A stretch of DNA of 64,000 bases from Okapia johnstoni (Eukaryota > Chordata > Mammalia > Artiodactyla > Giraffidae), in NCBI GenBank assembly GCA_024291935.2, contig CM044320.1, positions 56,858,001 to 56,922,000 on the forward strand. The letters run 5' to 3'. Shown here piece by piece: positions 1 through 10,895 of this stretch. Within the stretch, counting starts at the first letter, position 1, and each line of letters starts with the position of its first letter. The position numbers and the translations under genes were made by a program. The notes below the pieces were generated by a model that was given only the letters and a program-made list of their open reading frames with translations, ran no database searches and was not told where the DNA came from.

Positions 1-441
1 TATAGTACTAACAGTCGTGAATGATCAGCTGCCTACTCTACACTTTATTCTTTGTCCCTGTAGCCCTCACCACTTACTCTACAGAAGCCACTTTCTTAAA
101 GTGACCTCCAAGCTGTTGAATTTAGTGTAATTTTCTTATTTTTCATTCCCCGATAGCTCTCTGAGCCTTTGACTTTCTGCCCCATGCAATTGCTTGACAC
201 ATGAGATGATATACTCTTCTAATTCTTGCACATCTCCTGGGGCTCTTTCTCTGTGGCTCTTCTGCCTCCTCAGTGTAGAGGTGACCCAAGAGTCTGATCT
301 CGAGACCCTCATTCTCATATACCAGATTAGTTCTTCATGTCAATTGCTACCTTTTTCTTCCCAAGTCATGACTTAAAACTAGAAGAGAAGGAAGCTCATC
401 TTTGTCCTTCAGTTTCCCACCAACGATTATAAAAATATATA
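1..441. other. Unassigned non-coding stretch
   Basis: No repeat family or gene is recognisable. Overlapping open frames of about 60 codons on both strands around 136-376 look like chance, because they overlap each other and lack any recognisable domain or splice context. Confidence 0.6.
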
Positions 442-731
442 ATTGGAAATCTAGCTGCTGCTGCTGCTGCTAAGTCGCTTCAGTCATGTCCGACTCTGTG
501 TGATCCCATAGACGGCAGCCCACCAGGCTCCTCTTCCCATGGGATTCTCCAGGCAAGAACACTGGAGTGGGTTGCCATTTCCTTCTCCAATGCATGAAAG
601 TGATAATTGAAAGTGAAGTTGCTCAGTCATGCCCAACTCCCAGTGACCCCACGGACTGCAGCCCACCAGGCTCCTTTGCCCATGGGATTTTCCAGGCAAG
701 AGTACTGGAGTGGGCTGCCATTGGAAATCTA
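442..731 (-). mobile_element. Bov-A2 SINE (dimeric), with 12-bp target site duplication
   Basis: Two tandem Bov-A monomers in antisense. The (GCT)n run at 455-470 is the complement of the (AGC)n tail, followed by two copies of the unit that reads CACCAGGCTCC...CCATGGGATT. The 12-mer ATTGGAAATCTA is present at 442-453 and again at 720-731, so the element proper is about 454-719. Bov-A2 is non-autonomous and is thought to be moved by BovB enzymes because its monomers share the BovB 3' end. The perfect duplication argues for a fairly recent insertion. Confidence 0.93.
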
Positions 732-1456
732 AAGAGGCACACAAAATATAACTTATCAAGAATGGGATTCTTATAGAGAACTCAATTTCTACTGAGGAAA
801 TTAGGAAGAGTTTTGAATTTGGCCTAAAGTACCCATTCCTAAAATTAATCTTACATGTGCTTTTTTGGGCTAGCTTATATGATATTCATTTCTACATCTT
901 GAATAATTCATGTACCACTGACCAGCACAATGCAATATTTCACTTTAAGCATACATCTACATTTCTTAACTCTGCTCTCAATTCTAATTACTACACTCAA
1001 TTTCTGTTTCTCGAAGGGAAAAGGAATCCTGCACAGAACTGAACAACAGATAATGAACTCCATTAAGTAGGGCTGACTGAGTAGGACTGTCTAAGAAGAT
1101 TTAAGTCTTAATCGAATTTTCTTTCCTGAGTTAGAAGTTTCATAAACTCTTAAATAGGCGAAAGTTTATCCACAGATCTAGGAGCCTTTGAGGTGGGAGG
1201 CACACAACTATGAGCCCGAAAGGAGGGAAAAGTTCTTCCCTCCTGCTCGATCCTGGTGTGCACCTATTTTCTAAACTATCCTTTTCATAAAATGTTTGGA
1301 AAAGGGGAAAGAGAAGGGCATATTAGGTGACTGCTTTATCTTGTATCTTAACACATGTTCTCCCAGCACCATCGGAGAGAAGATTCTGCTATGTTTAAGA
1401 AGTCAGGAGATTCAGAGTGTTTTTGAAAGCCTCTAGAAAAGTGAAAAAAAGCACTT
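732..1456. other. Unassigned non-coding stretch
   Basis: A+T-rich sequence with no recognised repeat. A 61-codon open frame at 857-1042 has no domain and no gene context. Nothing else is supported. Confidence 0.6.
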
Positions 1457-1652
1457 TTCACTCGATCGTGTCCAACACTACGACCCCATGGACTATAGCC
1501 TGCCAGATTCCTCTGTCTGTGGAATTCTCTGGGCAAGAATACTGGAATGGGTAGCCATTCCCTTCTCCAGGGGAATCTTCGTTATCCAGGGATCGAACCT
1601 GGTCTCCCACATCACAGGAAAATTCTTTACCATCTGAGCCACCAGGGAAATC
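1457..1652 (-). mobile_element. Bov-tA SINE
   Basis: Antisense Bov-tA: a Bov-A unit (GACCCCATGGACTATAGCC near 1480) is followed by the complement of the tRNA-Glu-derived head, including the B-box-like GGGATCGAACC at about 1589 and the terminal complement of the GGCTTCCCTGGTGG head at 1640-1652. The head is diverged and the tail at the left is lost. Confidence 0.9.
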
Positions 1653-2394
1653 TTCTTAGGAGACATGATATACTGAGCTGTGCTGAAGAGAAGCAGGGAG
1701 AAGGAAAGCTATCCACATAGTTTCCTCCCCAGATTTCTGCTTTGGGCACAAATTTCAGGGTGCTGCAGTAGAAGAGGAGGTCAAGCAGCTTTTTGTCAGG
1801 TAGCAAAGGAGAAAGAATTTCTTTCTCTGCAAAGTGGGGGCCTGAACAGGAGTGTCCTCATGCCACGTAATAGATACTTCGTAATGGTTGAATCAATGAG
1901 CAAATGGGAAGAAATGGTTCTTTAACTTTAATTTTCAGAAACATTGAGGCTGTCAGTGCTTACTGGTCCTGACTTGATTGGTGTTACAGTCAATAATCTG
2001 AAAGTGATGGATTTAAAAGGAAGTGATTGCTCTTTTTCCTTCCATCTCACTGCCCTTTCTGATCAGATTTTCAAACTACTCCATTGTGAAAAATTTTTGG
2101 CTTCTAGAGCTCTCTATGTTAGATCCTTTTATGAGGACAAGGAACTCTCTGATGTTGTTCATTCACTTATATCTTTATTTCCTATTCCTAAGACCCTGCC
2201 CAGTCTTCTATATACAGCTATATTCATGTTTTCTGTGATCCTTTTGTTTCTATATTTTGTAAAATATGAGTTATTTTGTGTGCATAGATTTATAATTGGC
2301 AGTGTATTGTGCTACAAATCATCTGGCTATTATTATTATTTTAATTTTTTCCTCTGCATACTATGCTCTACTGTATGACTGAGTGAACATCTAA
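1653..2394. other. Unassigned non-coding stretch
   Basis: Contains a 144-codon open frame at 1944-2378 (+) and an 81-codon frame at 1680-1925. Both have low-complexity Phe/Leu/Tyr-rich translation typical of T-rich non-coding DNA, and no domain is recognisable. The right edge runs into an old L1. Confidence 0.5.
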
Positions 2395-3210
2395 TACCTA
2401 GCTTAAATTGCTGCACAGTCCTCCTTGGGGACATACCCACTACAGTGCATTCATTCCCTCCTCATTGTTGGACACCAGATTGCCACTGACATCCCACTCC
2501 AGAAATGGTGGTATGGTGAGCATCCTGGTGCTTGTCCCCTTATGGCCATGTGGGATTAATAACAAATATGTGCCAAATTTTATATTGAACTTAACTATCG
2601 GCAGTCCCTTCCTCCCCAGGATTGCTCTGCAGTCTTTCTCCCCACCAGCAGTGATAAGGGCTCCTACATTCTGCCCTGGTGTTTCTGCCAGCTTGGCATT
2701 ATCTACCTTTCTCCTTTTTGCTAGTCCAATGGCTCTAAAGTGATATCCCATTATAGCTTTAACTTACATGTTTTAACAACTCTTTTTTTTTAGCTGTGCT
2801 AAGCAGCTTAAGGGATCTTAGCTCCCAGACCAGGGATTAAACCCCAAGCCCTTGGCAGTAAAAACACCAAGTCCTAACCACTGGACCACCAGGACAGTCC
2901 CTACATTTTAAAATGAATGTATTTTCCACAAATGGTTTCTCTTTATATGTGGGCTTTTTATATTTCATCTTCTATAAATTGAACATTTCTTTTTCTTTTT
3001 GCCTATTCTCTGTTGGAATTATGGTCTTCTCCTTGTTGATTGCAGGAATCTCATGTCAGTGTCAGACATTGCTAATATTTTTTTTCCAAATTTGTCATAT
3101 CTCTGTTAACTTGGTCTGTGACATTTTTTGTTGAACAAAAATCTTTAATTTTTATAAAATCAAATTTATTATTTTGGCCTTACACTTTATACCTCTGGGA
3201 TAAAAAGCTT
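2395..3210 (-). mobile_element. Old L1 LINE remnant, antisense, split by a SINE
   Basis: The plus strand resembles the complement of the 3' end of L1 ORF2: CCACCAGCAGTG near 2642, then TTGGCATTATCTACC near 2694, a diverged version of the segment seen also at 26140 and 37985, then GAACAAAAATCTTTAATTTT at 3134-3153 and a T-rich continuation. It is heavily diverged (L1M-type age). A CHR SINE interrupts it at about 2785-2901. The 111- and 103-codon open frames at 2408-2743 (+) and 2440-2751 (-) lie inside it and are not genes. Confidence 0.7.
2785..2901 (-). mobile_element. CHR-type tRNA-Glu SINE
   Basis: Antisense copy: an oligo-T tract at 2785-2793 is the tail complement, followed by AGCTGTGCTAAGCAGC and GACCAGGGATTAAACCCC (diverged B box). 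It ends in the complement of the GGACTGTCCTGGTGGTCCAG head at 2882-2901. It lies inside the old L1 and is therefore younger than it. Confidence 0.82.
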
Positions 3211-3667
3211 TATTAAAATATTGTATGACAATAATAAAAGGATCAGAGAAAATGTTTTTGATAGTTTTATGTCAAACAACAAACTGCAGAGTTGAACATG
3301 AATCTCTTCTAATGGCATTAGTCTGCTCCATTACTCTGAGTGACTGAAGATTTCTATAGACCCAAGTGGAGAATAAGTGCTTGCGGCATGTGTTAAAGAG
3401 CTTTCTCACCTAAGTGGAGAAGGTCTTTTGAAGAAATACTCTTATTTCCCATAAGCTCCAGATATCTGACTCAGGGTTGCCTGGCAAAGAAGCTTGGGCC
3501 GGCCCAGGGACTGAAAGGTTTAAATGCCGCTATGTCCTCATACAGCCTCCCCTGAGTGACTTCATTTTTTGCATCCAGTCTTATTAAAGAGAGATAATCA
3601 GAAAAAGACTGCACTGTGAACGTTCCCACAGTGGTTTATACTTATTAGAATTTTTTGTACCAATTGT
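3211..3667. other. Unassigned non-coding stretch
   Basis: No repeat family recognised. It contains ordinary A+T-rich sequence with one short G+C-richer patch near 3490-3540. Confidence 0.6.
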
Positions 3668-4010
3668 TATGGACTGAATATTTGTATTAGCCACAAATTC
3701 ATATGTTGAAATCTTAACCCTCAGGATGATGATATTAGGAGGTAGGGATTTGGAAAGGTGGTTAGGTCATGAGGATGGAGCCCTCATGAATAGGATTAGT
3801 ATCCTTACAAAAGAGATGCCAGGGAGCTTTCTTGCCCTCTCTACCATGTGAGGTCACAATACTACCAGTTGTCTACAGTCTGGAAGAGAGTTCTTACCAG
3901 CACCTGACCATGCTGGACCCTGATCTCAGACTTCTAACTTCCCCGCCTATAATATTCTGTTATAAGCTTGAACTGATAAGATACCAGTCGTTCACTCAGC
4001 CAGAAAAAAA
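3668..4010 (+). mobile_element. MaLR LTR (MST/MLT1-like)
   Basis: Starts with TGTTATGGACTGAATATTTG, then AAATTCATATGTTGAAATC, TTAGGAGGTAGGGATTTGG, GGTCATGAGGATGGAGCCC, and a diverged end with CTTGATC-type and TTATAAGC remnants. This order matches the mammalian MaLR solo LTR pattern. No internal region is attached. It is followed after about 60 bp by a second LTR of a different subfamily. Confidence 0.85.
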
Positions 4011-4069
4011 TGTAGATTGATCTCCAAGGAAACTGGTTGGTGGACAAATTCAAATTTTATCCACAGTTG

Positions 4070-4500
4070 CAATGAGGGGTACAATTAGGTGATATAGTAC
4101 ATTGAATGTATGTCTATTCAAAGCCTCAGAAATTTACCTTATTTGAAAATAGGACTATTGAAGATGTCATTGGTTAAGGACCTTGAGGTGAAATTATTCT
4201 GGATTTAGGGTAGACCCTAAATCCAATGACTTGAGAAGAGGACTCAGAGACCCACATGCGAAGGTGGCCATGTGAAGATGGAGGTAAAGACATTGTCACA
4301 AGTAAAGGATGCCAGGAGCCACCAGAGGCTGGAAGAGAAAAGGAGGGACTCCTCCCCAGAGCCTTCAGAGGAATTATGGCCCACTGAAATGTTGATTTTT
4401 GACATCTGGTCTTCAGAACTATGGGGGAGTAAATTCCTATTGTTTTAAGCCAGCAACTATGTGGTAATTTGTGACATCAGCCTTAGGAGACTAATACAGG
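4070..4500 (+). mobile_element. MLT1-type MaLR LTR
   Basis: The order of segments follows MLT1: TTATTTGAAAATAGGAC near 4139, GTTAAGGACCTTGAG near 4173, CCCTAAATCCAATGACTTG near 4216, GATGTG-type and GGAGGTAAAGACATTG, then the 3' part TTGTTTTAAGCCAGCAAC and the terminal GACTAATACAG ending at about 4499. It is diverged and solitary. It contains an 11-bp inverted repeat at 4201-4224. Confidence 0.87.
4201..4224. repeat. Short perfect inverted repeat inside the MLT1 LTR
   Basis: Left arm GGATTTAGGGT at 4201-4211 and right arm ACCCTAAATCC at 4214-4224 are exact reverse complements separated by AG. The family already has partial symmetry here, so the perfection may be coincidental drift or a small local correction. 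Confidence 0.9.
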
Positions 4501-5344
4501 TGGAATGATGACATGGTAAATTTTCAGGCTGCAGATATCCATTGGTTACTGGAACAGAATGAGGAGGTTCTAGAGACTTCTGAGTAACCCACCTGTTAAG
4601 AAAGTTCTTTCTGTTACGATTATTGCCCTTCAGAAAGTTGCCTGGTTTTGAGGTAAAGACTCTAACACTCAAGGTCCCCTCAAGTGATGGGCTAATTCTC
4701 CACTATTTAAATCAGAGACTTCAGCCATAATTTAACTCCAGCTTCACCCAATGCTCCAGCATCCCATCTGGGAGATGATCCCCAGATTTCTCTCTTCATA
4801 TGAATCCTTCTCTTTCTTTTCCTCTCTGGGGTATTTAAGTGGCAGGGAAGGTGAGGAGAGAAAAAATCTAGGGGACAAACCTTATGTGATCCTTGGGGAA
4901 GGAGTTTACACAGAAGCATCCCAGGGTCACCATTAATTTATGAGGCAGTTATTTATTGGAAGATATGGAAAACTGAGTGGATTTTCAGCATTTAAAACAC
5001 TATCTGGTCTTTATGAACATCTGGCACAATTTTCCAAAAGTCTTCAGGGAAAAACTTCTGGCCCCACCCCACTTCCTCATCACAGCCCTGGCTCAGTCTT
5101 TAGTTTCAGCTCTTCCTTCATGGAGCATTCCCCCCTGGATCCTGGTTGAGCTTGTGGTGCTGGCGGCAGCCTGCCTCTTCTAGCCAGCCCAGAAGTCTTG
5201 TCCCCATACTCCCCACCTTTCCTGGGAATTCTGTTCCTTCTTTCTCCTCTCCTTTGATGGTATTAGGCCTTTCCTTTTAAGATGATTTTTCACCCTTTAT
5301 TTTCCTGATTAATGTACCCTAGGGCACAAGAGCCAGGGTTATAT
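4501..5344. other. Unassigned non-coding stretch
   Basis: No repeat or gene recognised. Two overlapping frames of 68-69 codons at 4940-5183 share the same DNA in different registers, which argues for chance. The segment 5060-5240 is somewhat richer in G+C than its surroundings. Confidence 0.55.
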
Positions 5345-5580
5345 AATGTCTAAAACCATGGACTTTGGAGTTCTATGATCTGGGTTTGAATTCCAGCTCT
5401 GCCACCTACTATGTGCTATCTTAAGACGGATGCTTAACACTGCCAAAGAGATATTTTCAGTGGTAACATAGACCTAAGAACTGAACTGAACAACACAACG
5501 CCTCAGAGTGCTCCTGAAGATTAAATGAGATGCATGCAAACGCTTAGCAGGCAGATCCCGGCATGGTGCCAGATACTTAA
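5345..5580 (+). mobile_element. MIR SINE
   Basis: The sense MIR layout is visible: ACTTTGGAGTTC, then GGGTTTGAATTCCAGCTCTG at 5383-5402, the GCCACCTACTATGTG core, then CCTCAGAG and GATTAAATGAGATGCATGC, and a GGCATGG-like end. It is old and diverged. Confidence 0.85.
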
Positions 5581-6616
5581 AATAGTAGCTGCTACTCTCA
5601 TATGTTGCCTCTTTTCTACATATTTTGTCAAACGTATTGTTCAGTCCTCTTATTTGTTGTTTGTCTTTAAATACAGCTTCATTATCCTTCTACTAGGTCC
5701 CCAATCAGAGATACTTGATATTTGTTTGCAAGGTAAGGGCAACCTCCCATCTTCCTCTGGGTAATCCTTATCCTTTTGTTTGTTTGTTTTCGCTACTGCT
5801 CACATCTGAGGCCTCTCACGTATGTTTTCACCTGGAAATGAATGCCTTTGCTGTGGAGCTGTTCTTTTGCTTTGACACTAACTTTTATGCAGAAAGGTGT
5901 TTTATGATTGTCTTCTCCAGTGTAAAAGAGCAGAGACATAAATTAGACCTCAAGAGCAACCTTGTTCCCAATGCACACCAAAACAAACAAGCAAGTCGTA
6001 AATCTGTAACTTGCTTGGGTTGGTAAAGACCAGGCTCTGTACTTAAATTCCTCTTGTGTTTCAAAACCTTCAGAAACATTAAATGAGTAAACTCTCATAG
6101 CAGCTCTTTCAGACAAGCCTTTACTTAAACATAGTTTCTCTCACGATATTTGAACCCAAGTCTGTCCTGGAGACTCACTGGCTGTCCTGTGATCCTGTCC
6201 CAGAGTTATGCCTCTCCTCTCCAAAGAAGGCCTGAAGAGATGCTGGAGGCGATGGATGGAAGGGCTTGATCAGTGTTCAGTAGGGGAAGGAAAGTCTAAT
6301 AAACAACATATAGGACTGGGAACCGGGCCAGATCTGAATTCTAATCTTTTTTTAACCTTGTAAGCAGGACACTTACTAGATGATTTCACTCCTGGAGCTT
6401 GTTCATATAACTGCTTTCTTCTCCCCACAGATTCTACTCTGCTACAACCTCCTACTCCCATAGGCAAATGGTTGACAGGATCAAGAGACAAAAGCCTAAA
6501 GGGGTGGGATGGGGAGTGGTTTGGAGGGAGGCTCAAGAAGAGGGGGCCATATAGATAGAGTCATGGCTGATTTGCATTGTTGTCTGGTGGCAACCAACAC
6601 AACAATGTAAAGCAGT
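5581..6616. other. Unassigned non-coding stretch
   Basis: No family recognised. Open frames of 60-103 codons at 5525-6079 and 6270-6536 overlap on opposite strands or registers and show no domain. Confidence 0.55.
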
Positions 6617-6619
6617 TGG

Positions 6620-6651
6620 GGGGTGTGTGTGTGTGTGTGCGTGTGGTATGT

Positions 6652-6698
<47 letters not shown>

Positions 6699-6700
6699 TG
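6620..6700 (+). repeat. (TG)n microsatellite, interrupted
   Basis: About 80 bp of GT/TG with a few interruptions (GCGTG, GGTATG, GG). It directly precedes an antisense Bov-tA. Bov-tA tails are commonly (CA)n in sense, so this tract most likely grew from the SINE tail. Confidence 0.95.
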
Positions 6701-6920
6701 CTTAGTTGCTCAATTGTGTCCTACTCTTTATGACCTTGTGGACTGCAGCCCACCAGGCTCCTCTGTCCATAGATTCTCTAGGCAAGAATACTGGATTGGG
6801 TAGCCATTCCCTTTTCGGGGGCAAGGAGGATGGTGGTGGAAATCTTCCCTACCCAGGGATCGAACCTGGGTCTCCTGCATTGCAGGTGGGTTTTTGCCAT
6901 CTGAGCCACCAGGGAAGTCC
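6701..6920 (-). mobile_element. Bov-tA SINE
   Basis: Antisense copy. The Bov-A unit begins CTTAGTTGCTCAATTG at 6701 and continues through CCACCAGGCTCCTCTGTCC. The tRNA-derived head follows with the complementary B box GGGATCGAACCTGGGTCTCC at 6858-6877 and a terminal CCACCAGGGAAGTCC. An internal (GGT)-rich change lies near 6827-6837. Confidence 0.95.
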
Positions 6921-7042
6921 AAAGCAACTATCCTCCAATAATAATAAAAATAATACATCAAAGATGGGAAAAAAGAGACAAAGACATGCAGCAGCAGCAT
7001 GAGGGCAGGATCTGTGTTTTTTGTCACTGTTTATCCCTGGTC

Positions 7043-7044
<2 letters not shown>

Positions 7045-7076
<32 letters not shown>
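7045..7076 (+). repeat. (TG)n microsatellite
   Basis: Sixteen uninterrupted TG units. A second TG tract lies about 350 bp upstream. Open frames rich in CV or TH that cross it are artefacts of the repeat. Confidence 0.97.
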
Positions 7077-7078
<2 letters not shown>

Positions 7079-7284
7079 CACTAGTGCATTTGTGCACATT
7101 TGTCTTCATTTCTCTCCCTCTGTCTCTCTGCTTATTGATCCTGTATCTGACATTTAACTCTCCAAGATTCATTCAATCAATGTCTATAGACTGGGTATCA
7201 CTCTCTGTGGGAGGCTCTGCTGTCCACCAGGAATTCAGATAAAATAGGAGAAGAAATGTCCCCTTCAATTCTTAATGAACTATT

Positions 7285-7500
7285 AGAAAAAAAAATCTTT
7301 GGCTTTATTTTATTTTTTTGCTTTTTATTATGATATTTTTAGGCATGCAAAAAACGTGGAGAAAAGAGTGAAACAAATTTCAATGCACCTATTACCCAAG
7401 TTCAAAATGGATTAGCAAATGGCTAATCTTGTTTCCTGTTTACCTTGATCTCCTGCTTTGTCGTCCCTTGCTGCCCACACATCTGCACTAGATGATTGTG
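7285..7500 (-). mobile_element. Old L1 3'-end remnant, antisense
   Basis: The order of weak matches fits the complement of a mammalian L1 3' untranslated region: T-rich start, TATGATATTTTTAGGCATGC, GGAGAAAAGAGTG, AATGCACCTATTACCCA at 7382-7398, then GGCTAATCTTGTTTCC and TTGCTGCCCACACATC. It is diverged, so the subfamily is not assignable by eye. Confidence 0.55.
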
Positions 7501-7539
7501 AAGGTGATCCCAGGCACTATGTGAAGAGAGAGTGCTTGT

Positions 7540-8038
7540 CTTGTCAGTGCTCCTTCTTTGGGGGCCTTAGCAGTACCAAATTCTTGCCTTCATGTCTTGG
7601 ATTTTGAAAACTGCAGAGGGCTGATGAGAGACCCTCAGTCAGACCAGGCTTCCAGAAGACCCCAGTTACCCCCAATGCTTTTGTTTTTGGAGAACCCTGC
7701 ACCTCCAGCAAATTACGGGGACAGGGCAATGGCCTTGGGTTGGGCGTGGGGTGGGACATGGCTAATGACTGCCCTGCCCTACTGTGTGTATGAGAGCCCG
7801 GGAGGGCTGCTCTGCCTGGCCAGATGCTGTGGCTCCTCCTGGCCTTCCGCCCAACAACCTCCCAGCTCCTGTAGGATTAAGTTTGACTCAAAGTCTCAGG
7901 TCCATTCTGACGTGAATTCTGGGCCTTTGACATTTGTGAGCTTTTTTCTCATTTTGTCGTTAAGACCGTGGTGCTTGAGCTTGAGGTCAATTCGACAGGG
8001 AGAGAGCTTGAGAAATGAGTGTGACAGTAATAAACATA
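7540..8038. other. Unassigned G+C-richer stretch with a long chance open frame
   Basis: The open frame at 7558-8070 (+) would encode 170 residues, among the longest in the window outside BovB. Its last 15 or so residues are an Asn/Ser run from the (TAA)n tract and the start of a MIR. No domain, signal peptide or splice pattern stands out, and a partly overlapping opposite frame exists at 7544-7759. I do not call a gene. Confidence 0.45.
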
Positions 8039-8053
8039 GTAATAATAATAATA
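8039..8053 (+). repeat. (TAA)n microsatellite
   Basis: Short run of TAA/AAT units abutting the MIR that follows. Confidence 0.9.
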
Positions 8054-8057
8054 AATC

Positions 8058-8255
8058 CAATTCTTATTGAGTTTACTACGGGCCAGGCACTGTTCCAAGT
8101 CTTTTACATGTACTCCTTTGTTAAAGCCATTCTATAAGGTAGGTAGTAGTTTATTCTCAAGACAAAAAGAGTTTAGACAACTTGACTGAGGTCATGTGGT
8201 AGAAAGAGGCTGAGCTGGAACACAGACCCAGCCAGCCTAGTTCTAGAGCCCTTCC
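8058..8255 (-). mobile_element. MIR SINE
   Basis: Complement of MIR: TTATTGAGTTTACTACGGGC, CCAGGCACTGTTCCAAG, AAGGTAGGTAGTAG, then TTGACTGAGGTCATGTGG and GAGCTGGAACACAGACCC. The order fits an antisense MIR from the 3' end to the core. Confidence 0.88.
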
Positions 8256-10689
8256 TCTTCGCTGTAGGTTCTTGGGGATCTTGTGAACAACCATTAAGCT
8301 TCTAGGGGGAAAGGCTATGACAAATAAAAGGTAAAGACAAGGTTGAGAGAAGGCCATATAAATAACTGAGTAGCAGTGGATCTAATAGAAACAAATGTAC
8401 CATATTAATGCAAGATGTCACTAATGAAAGAAACTGTGTGGGGAATAGGGGGACTCTGTTCTTTCTGTGTAATTTTCTTGCAAACCTAAAGCTGCTCTAA
8501 AAAAAATAAAATCCTTAAAAAAGTGGGATCTTCCCAAGATAATATTGAATGATGAGTTGGCACAGTTAACATGGCTGAAAGTGGAAGTTGGAAAATTAAA
8601 ACTTTTATGTTTAAATACTCTTGAGAGTGATTCCTCAAAAGCCTGATTATGTACCACTTATAATATACTATGAGGATAAAATGAGGTTCATGTATATGAA
8701 AGCACTTTGTTAGTGGATAAGCTTCATTCTGCTGCTGATTTATATTTGCCTTTTTCTTGGGCTTGTGTCTTTCTTTTCTTTTGTGGTTTCCTGTTTCCTA
8801 CAAGTATTTCCTGCCAAGTAAATCTTCATGTTGCTGAAAACTGGTTCCGTGTGATCTGTGTTGAACCTGTATTTTTATTTCTGACATCATCCTTGCCCAA
8901 AGCATCTCTATCCCAGAGTGACTGTAAGGAATATCTGCTGTTCCCACTGCAGCTGATATCTGCACGTATTATTATCAGAACTGGAGGTCAAGTTGAGTGT
9001 GCACCTGGGTTAGTATGAACAGTGTGGATTTCCATGCAGGACCCTGCTTTCCATGCATTTTCATGAATATGAATAGGTAGCCATTGCCCTGTGATTGTTG
9101 ACTCATGCATTTCTATTTTTCTTATAAAGAAAATGGCTTATTGGGTAGCTTATGTTTTTTATTTTCCTTGGAGCTATGAGAACTAAGAACTGAGATATTT
9201 GGATGAGAGCACTATAAATAACAGAATAAATATTCCCTAAAACAGTTAGGGGTCTGATTTTTGCTCATCTGCATGACCCAAGGGGAAATCATGAATGACC
9301 CTAAGTAGGTACATCAAAGTTTTTACTCAGCTGGATCATTCGCCTTTTATGAGTAGGTTATAAAATCACAAGGCAGAACTTTGACATCTTCATTCAGTTT
9401 TATAGCTCTGTGTAGATGGTGCTCAATAAATAATAAAGACAATACTGCTCAATTGATAAAAATAGATTTTACTACACAGAGAGCATTTGGGAATCAAGGA
9501 CTGAGTCACAATTTATCTGATATATTGTGATTCAATAATATTTGAGAAAGTTTAGCTGTGGGAAATTGCTAGAACTCTAAAAGCAACAAGTACCCATTTT
9601 TCCTTACCAGCTTTGAGGAGCATGTAAAATAATTTAAGAATAAAATCAAAACAAGGGGAAATTTAGGCTCACTTATTTGCTAAAAGATAAAGAACATAGT
9701 CAGAGGTATAATATAGGAGAAACAAAAGCATGATGTTTGAGAGTATACAGACTTTTGAGAATTGTTTCCAGGTGCTACAAGTGAGATTGAAAGCTGTTTC
9801 TAGATGTTAAACCACAAGAGTTGTTTTACCCATTGTTTGTGAATGCATGTGCCATTATGTGAATGGAACACAACTGCCCCTTTGGGAAGACTCTCAGATA
9901 CCCTGGGACATATATTTTCTGTTCTCTGTTTCTTACCTAGGAATCAGTATGACTCTGGAAACCACCAAAATCTGAATATGTATCTTAAAAACTCAGATTT
10001 TCCAGATGAGGCTCCTTTCCAAACTGTAATCAAGACTTCCTGGCCTCTGTCCTCAGCTATCCTTTCCTTTGCTTTTTCTATCTATGAATCTTGTTACCCT
10101 CTCCTAAAGGAACCCCATCTCGATGCTCTGAGGCATCTGGTCGTGGCTTGAGTTCCTGGCTTTCCTTCCACTTATTTTACCTCTGTCTCTTCTCACTGCC
10201 ATCCTCACAGACTTTCGTCTGTGACCCTTCGTGTATCTTTGCTCAGTAGGTGTCTCTCAATGGATCTACCCGATTCTTATCAAACGTTGTTACCTTCTCT
10301 GGCATTTCAAATGCATAGGTCACTTACATACATGTGAATGTACCTGGCAGAAAGTAAATCGGAACCCATTGATTCTGTTGCTCTTAGTCAAACATATGTG
10401 ATTAATTTCCATTGTATATTAGGTTTATAAGATTAGACAAGATGTAGTCTCTCTTATCTGCTCACCATGTATAATGGGCATTGGATTTTAGCCTCTGTTT
10501 TATGAGGGATTCCTTACTGGCTATTTATTTTCTTTCTTTGAAAAGATTAACATGAAGAATCATTCCATTAGGACAAAATGCTTCTCACACAGCACCACCT
10601 GGACCCTCTGGGTTTTGTTCTGTTGGGAACTTGAAGCCTTGGCCTTAGACTCCTTCCTATCAAGTTTGAAAATACTAAATAACCTTTCT
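8256..10689. other. Unassigned non-coding stretch (2.4 kb)
   Basis: Mostly single-copy-looking A+T-rich DNA. A short MIR/L2-tail-like piece (GTAGATGGTGCTCAATAAAT) lies at about 9412-9431. Open frames of 60-103 codons at 8707-9018 and 9843-10151 show no domain, and I do not support any as a gene. Confidence 0.55.
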
Positions 10690-10895
10690 ATGTGCTTATC
10701 TTTTTATTAGGATTCACTCTACACAATAATCCAATAAGGAAATTATTGTAAGTTTTCCCTCATACTGTACATAAGAAAATTGAGTGACAAGGAGGTCAAT
10801 TAACTGGTCCAATGTCACCCAGCCCCATAAAATGCTGGAGTCATGACTAAAATCAGATGGCCCAGCACTAGCAACCTTGCTCTTGACTCCTCACT
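10690..10895 (-). mobile_element. MIR SINE
   Basis: Antisense MIR: CACAATAATCCAATAAGGAA, then ATACTGTACATAAGAAAATTGAG (the oligo-A/GAAACTGAG segment), AACTGGTCCAATGTCACCCAG at 10802 onward, then GGAGTCATGACTAAAATC, ending near CTTGACTCC. Diverged. Confidence 0.85.

Noticed and set aside
1944..2378. 144-codon open frame as a membrane protein
   Set aside because: The hydrophobic translation is what T-rich DNA gives. There is no start context, conserved motif or splice signal, and an overlapping frame exists in another register.
9843..10151. 102-codon open frame
   Set aside because: No domain, signal or conservation evidence. Frames of this length occur by chance in 64 kb on six frames.
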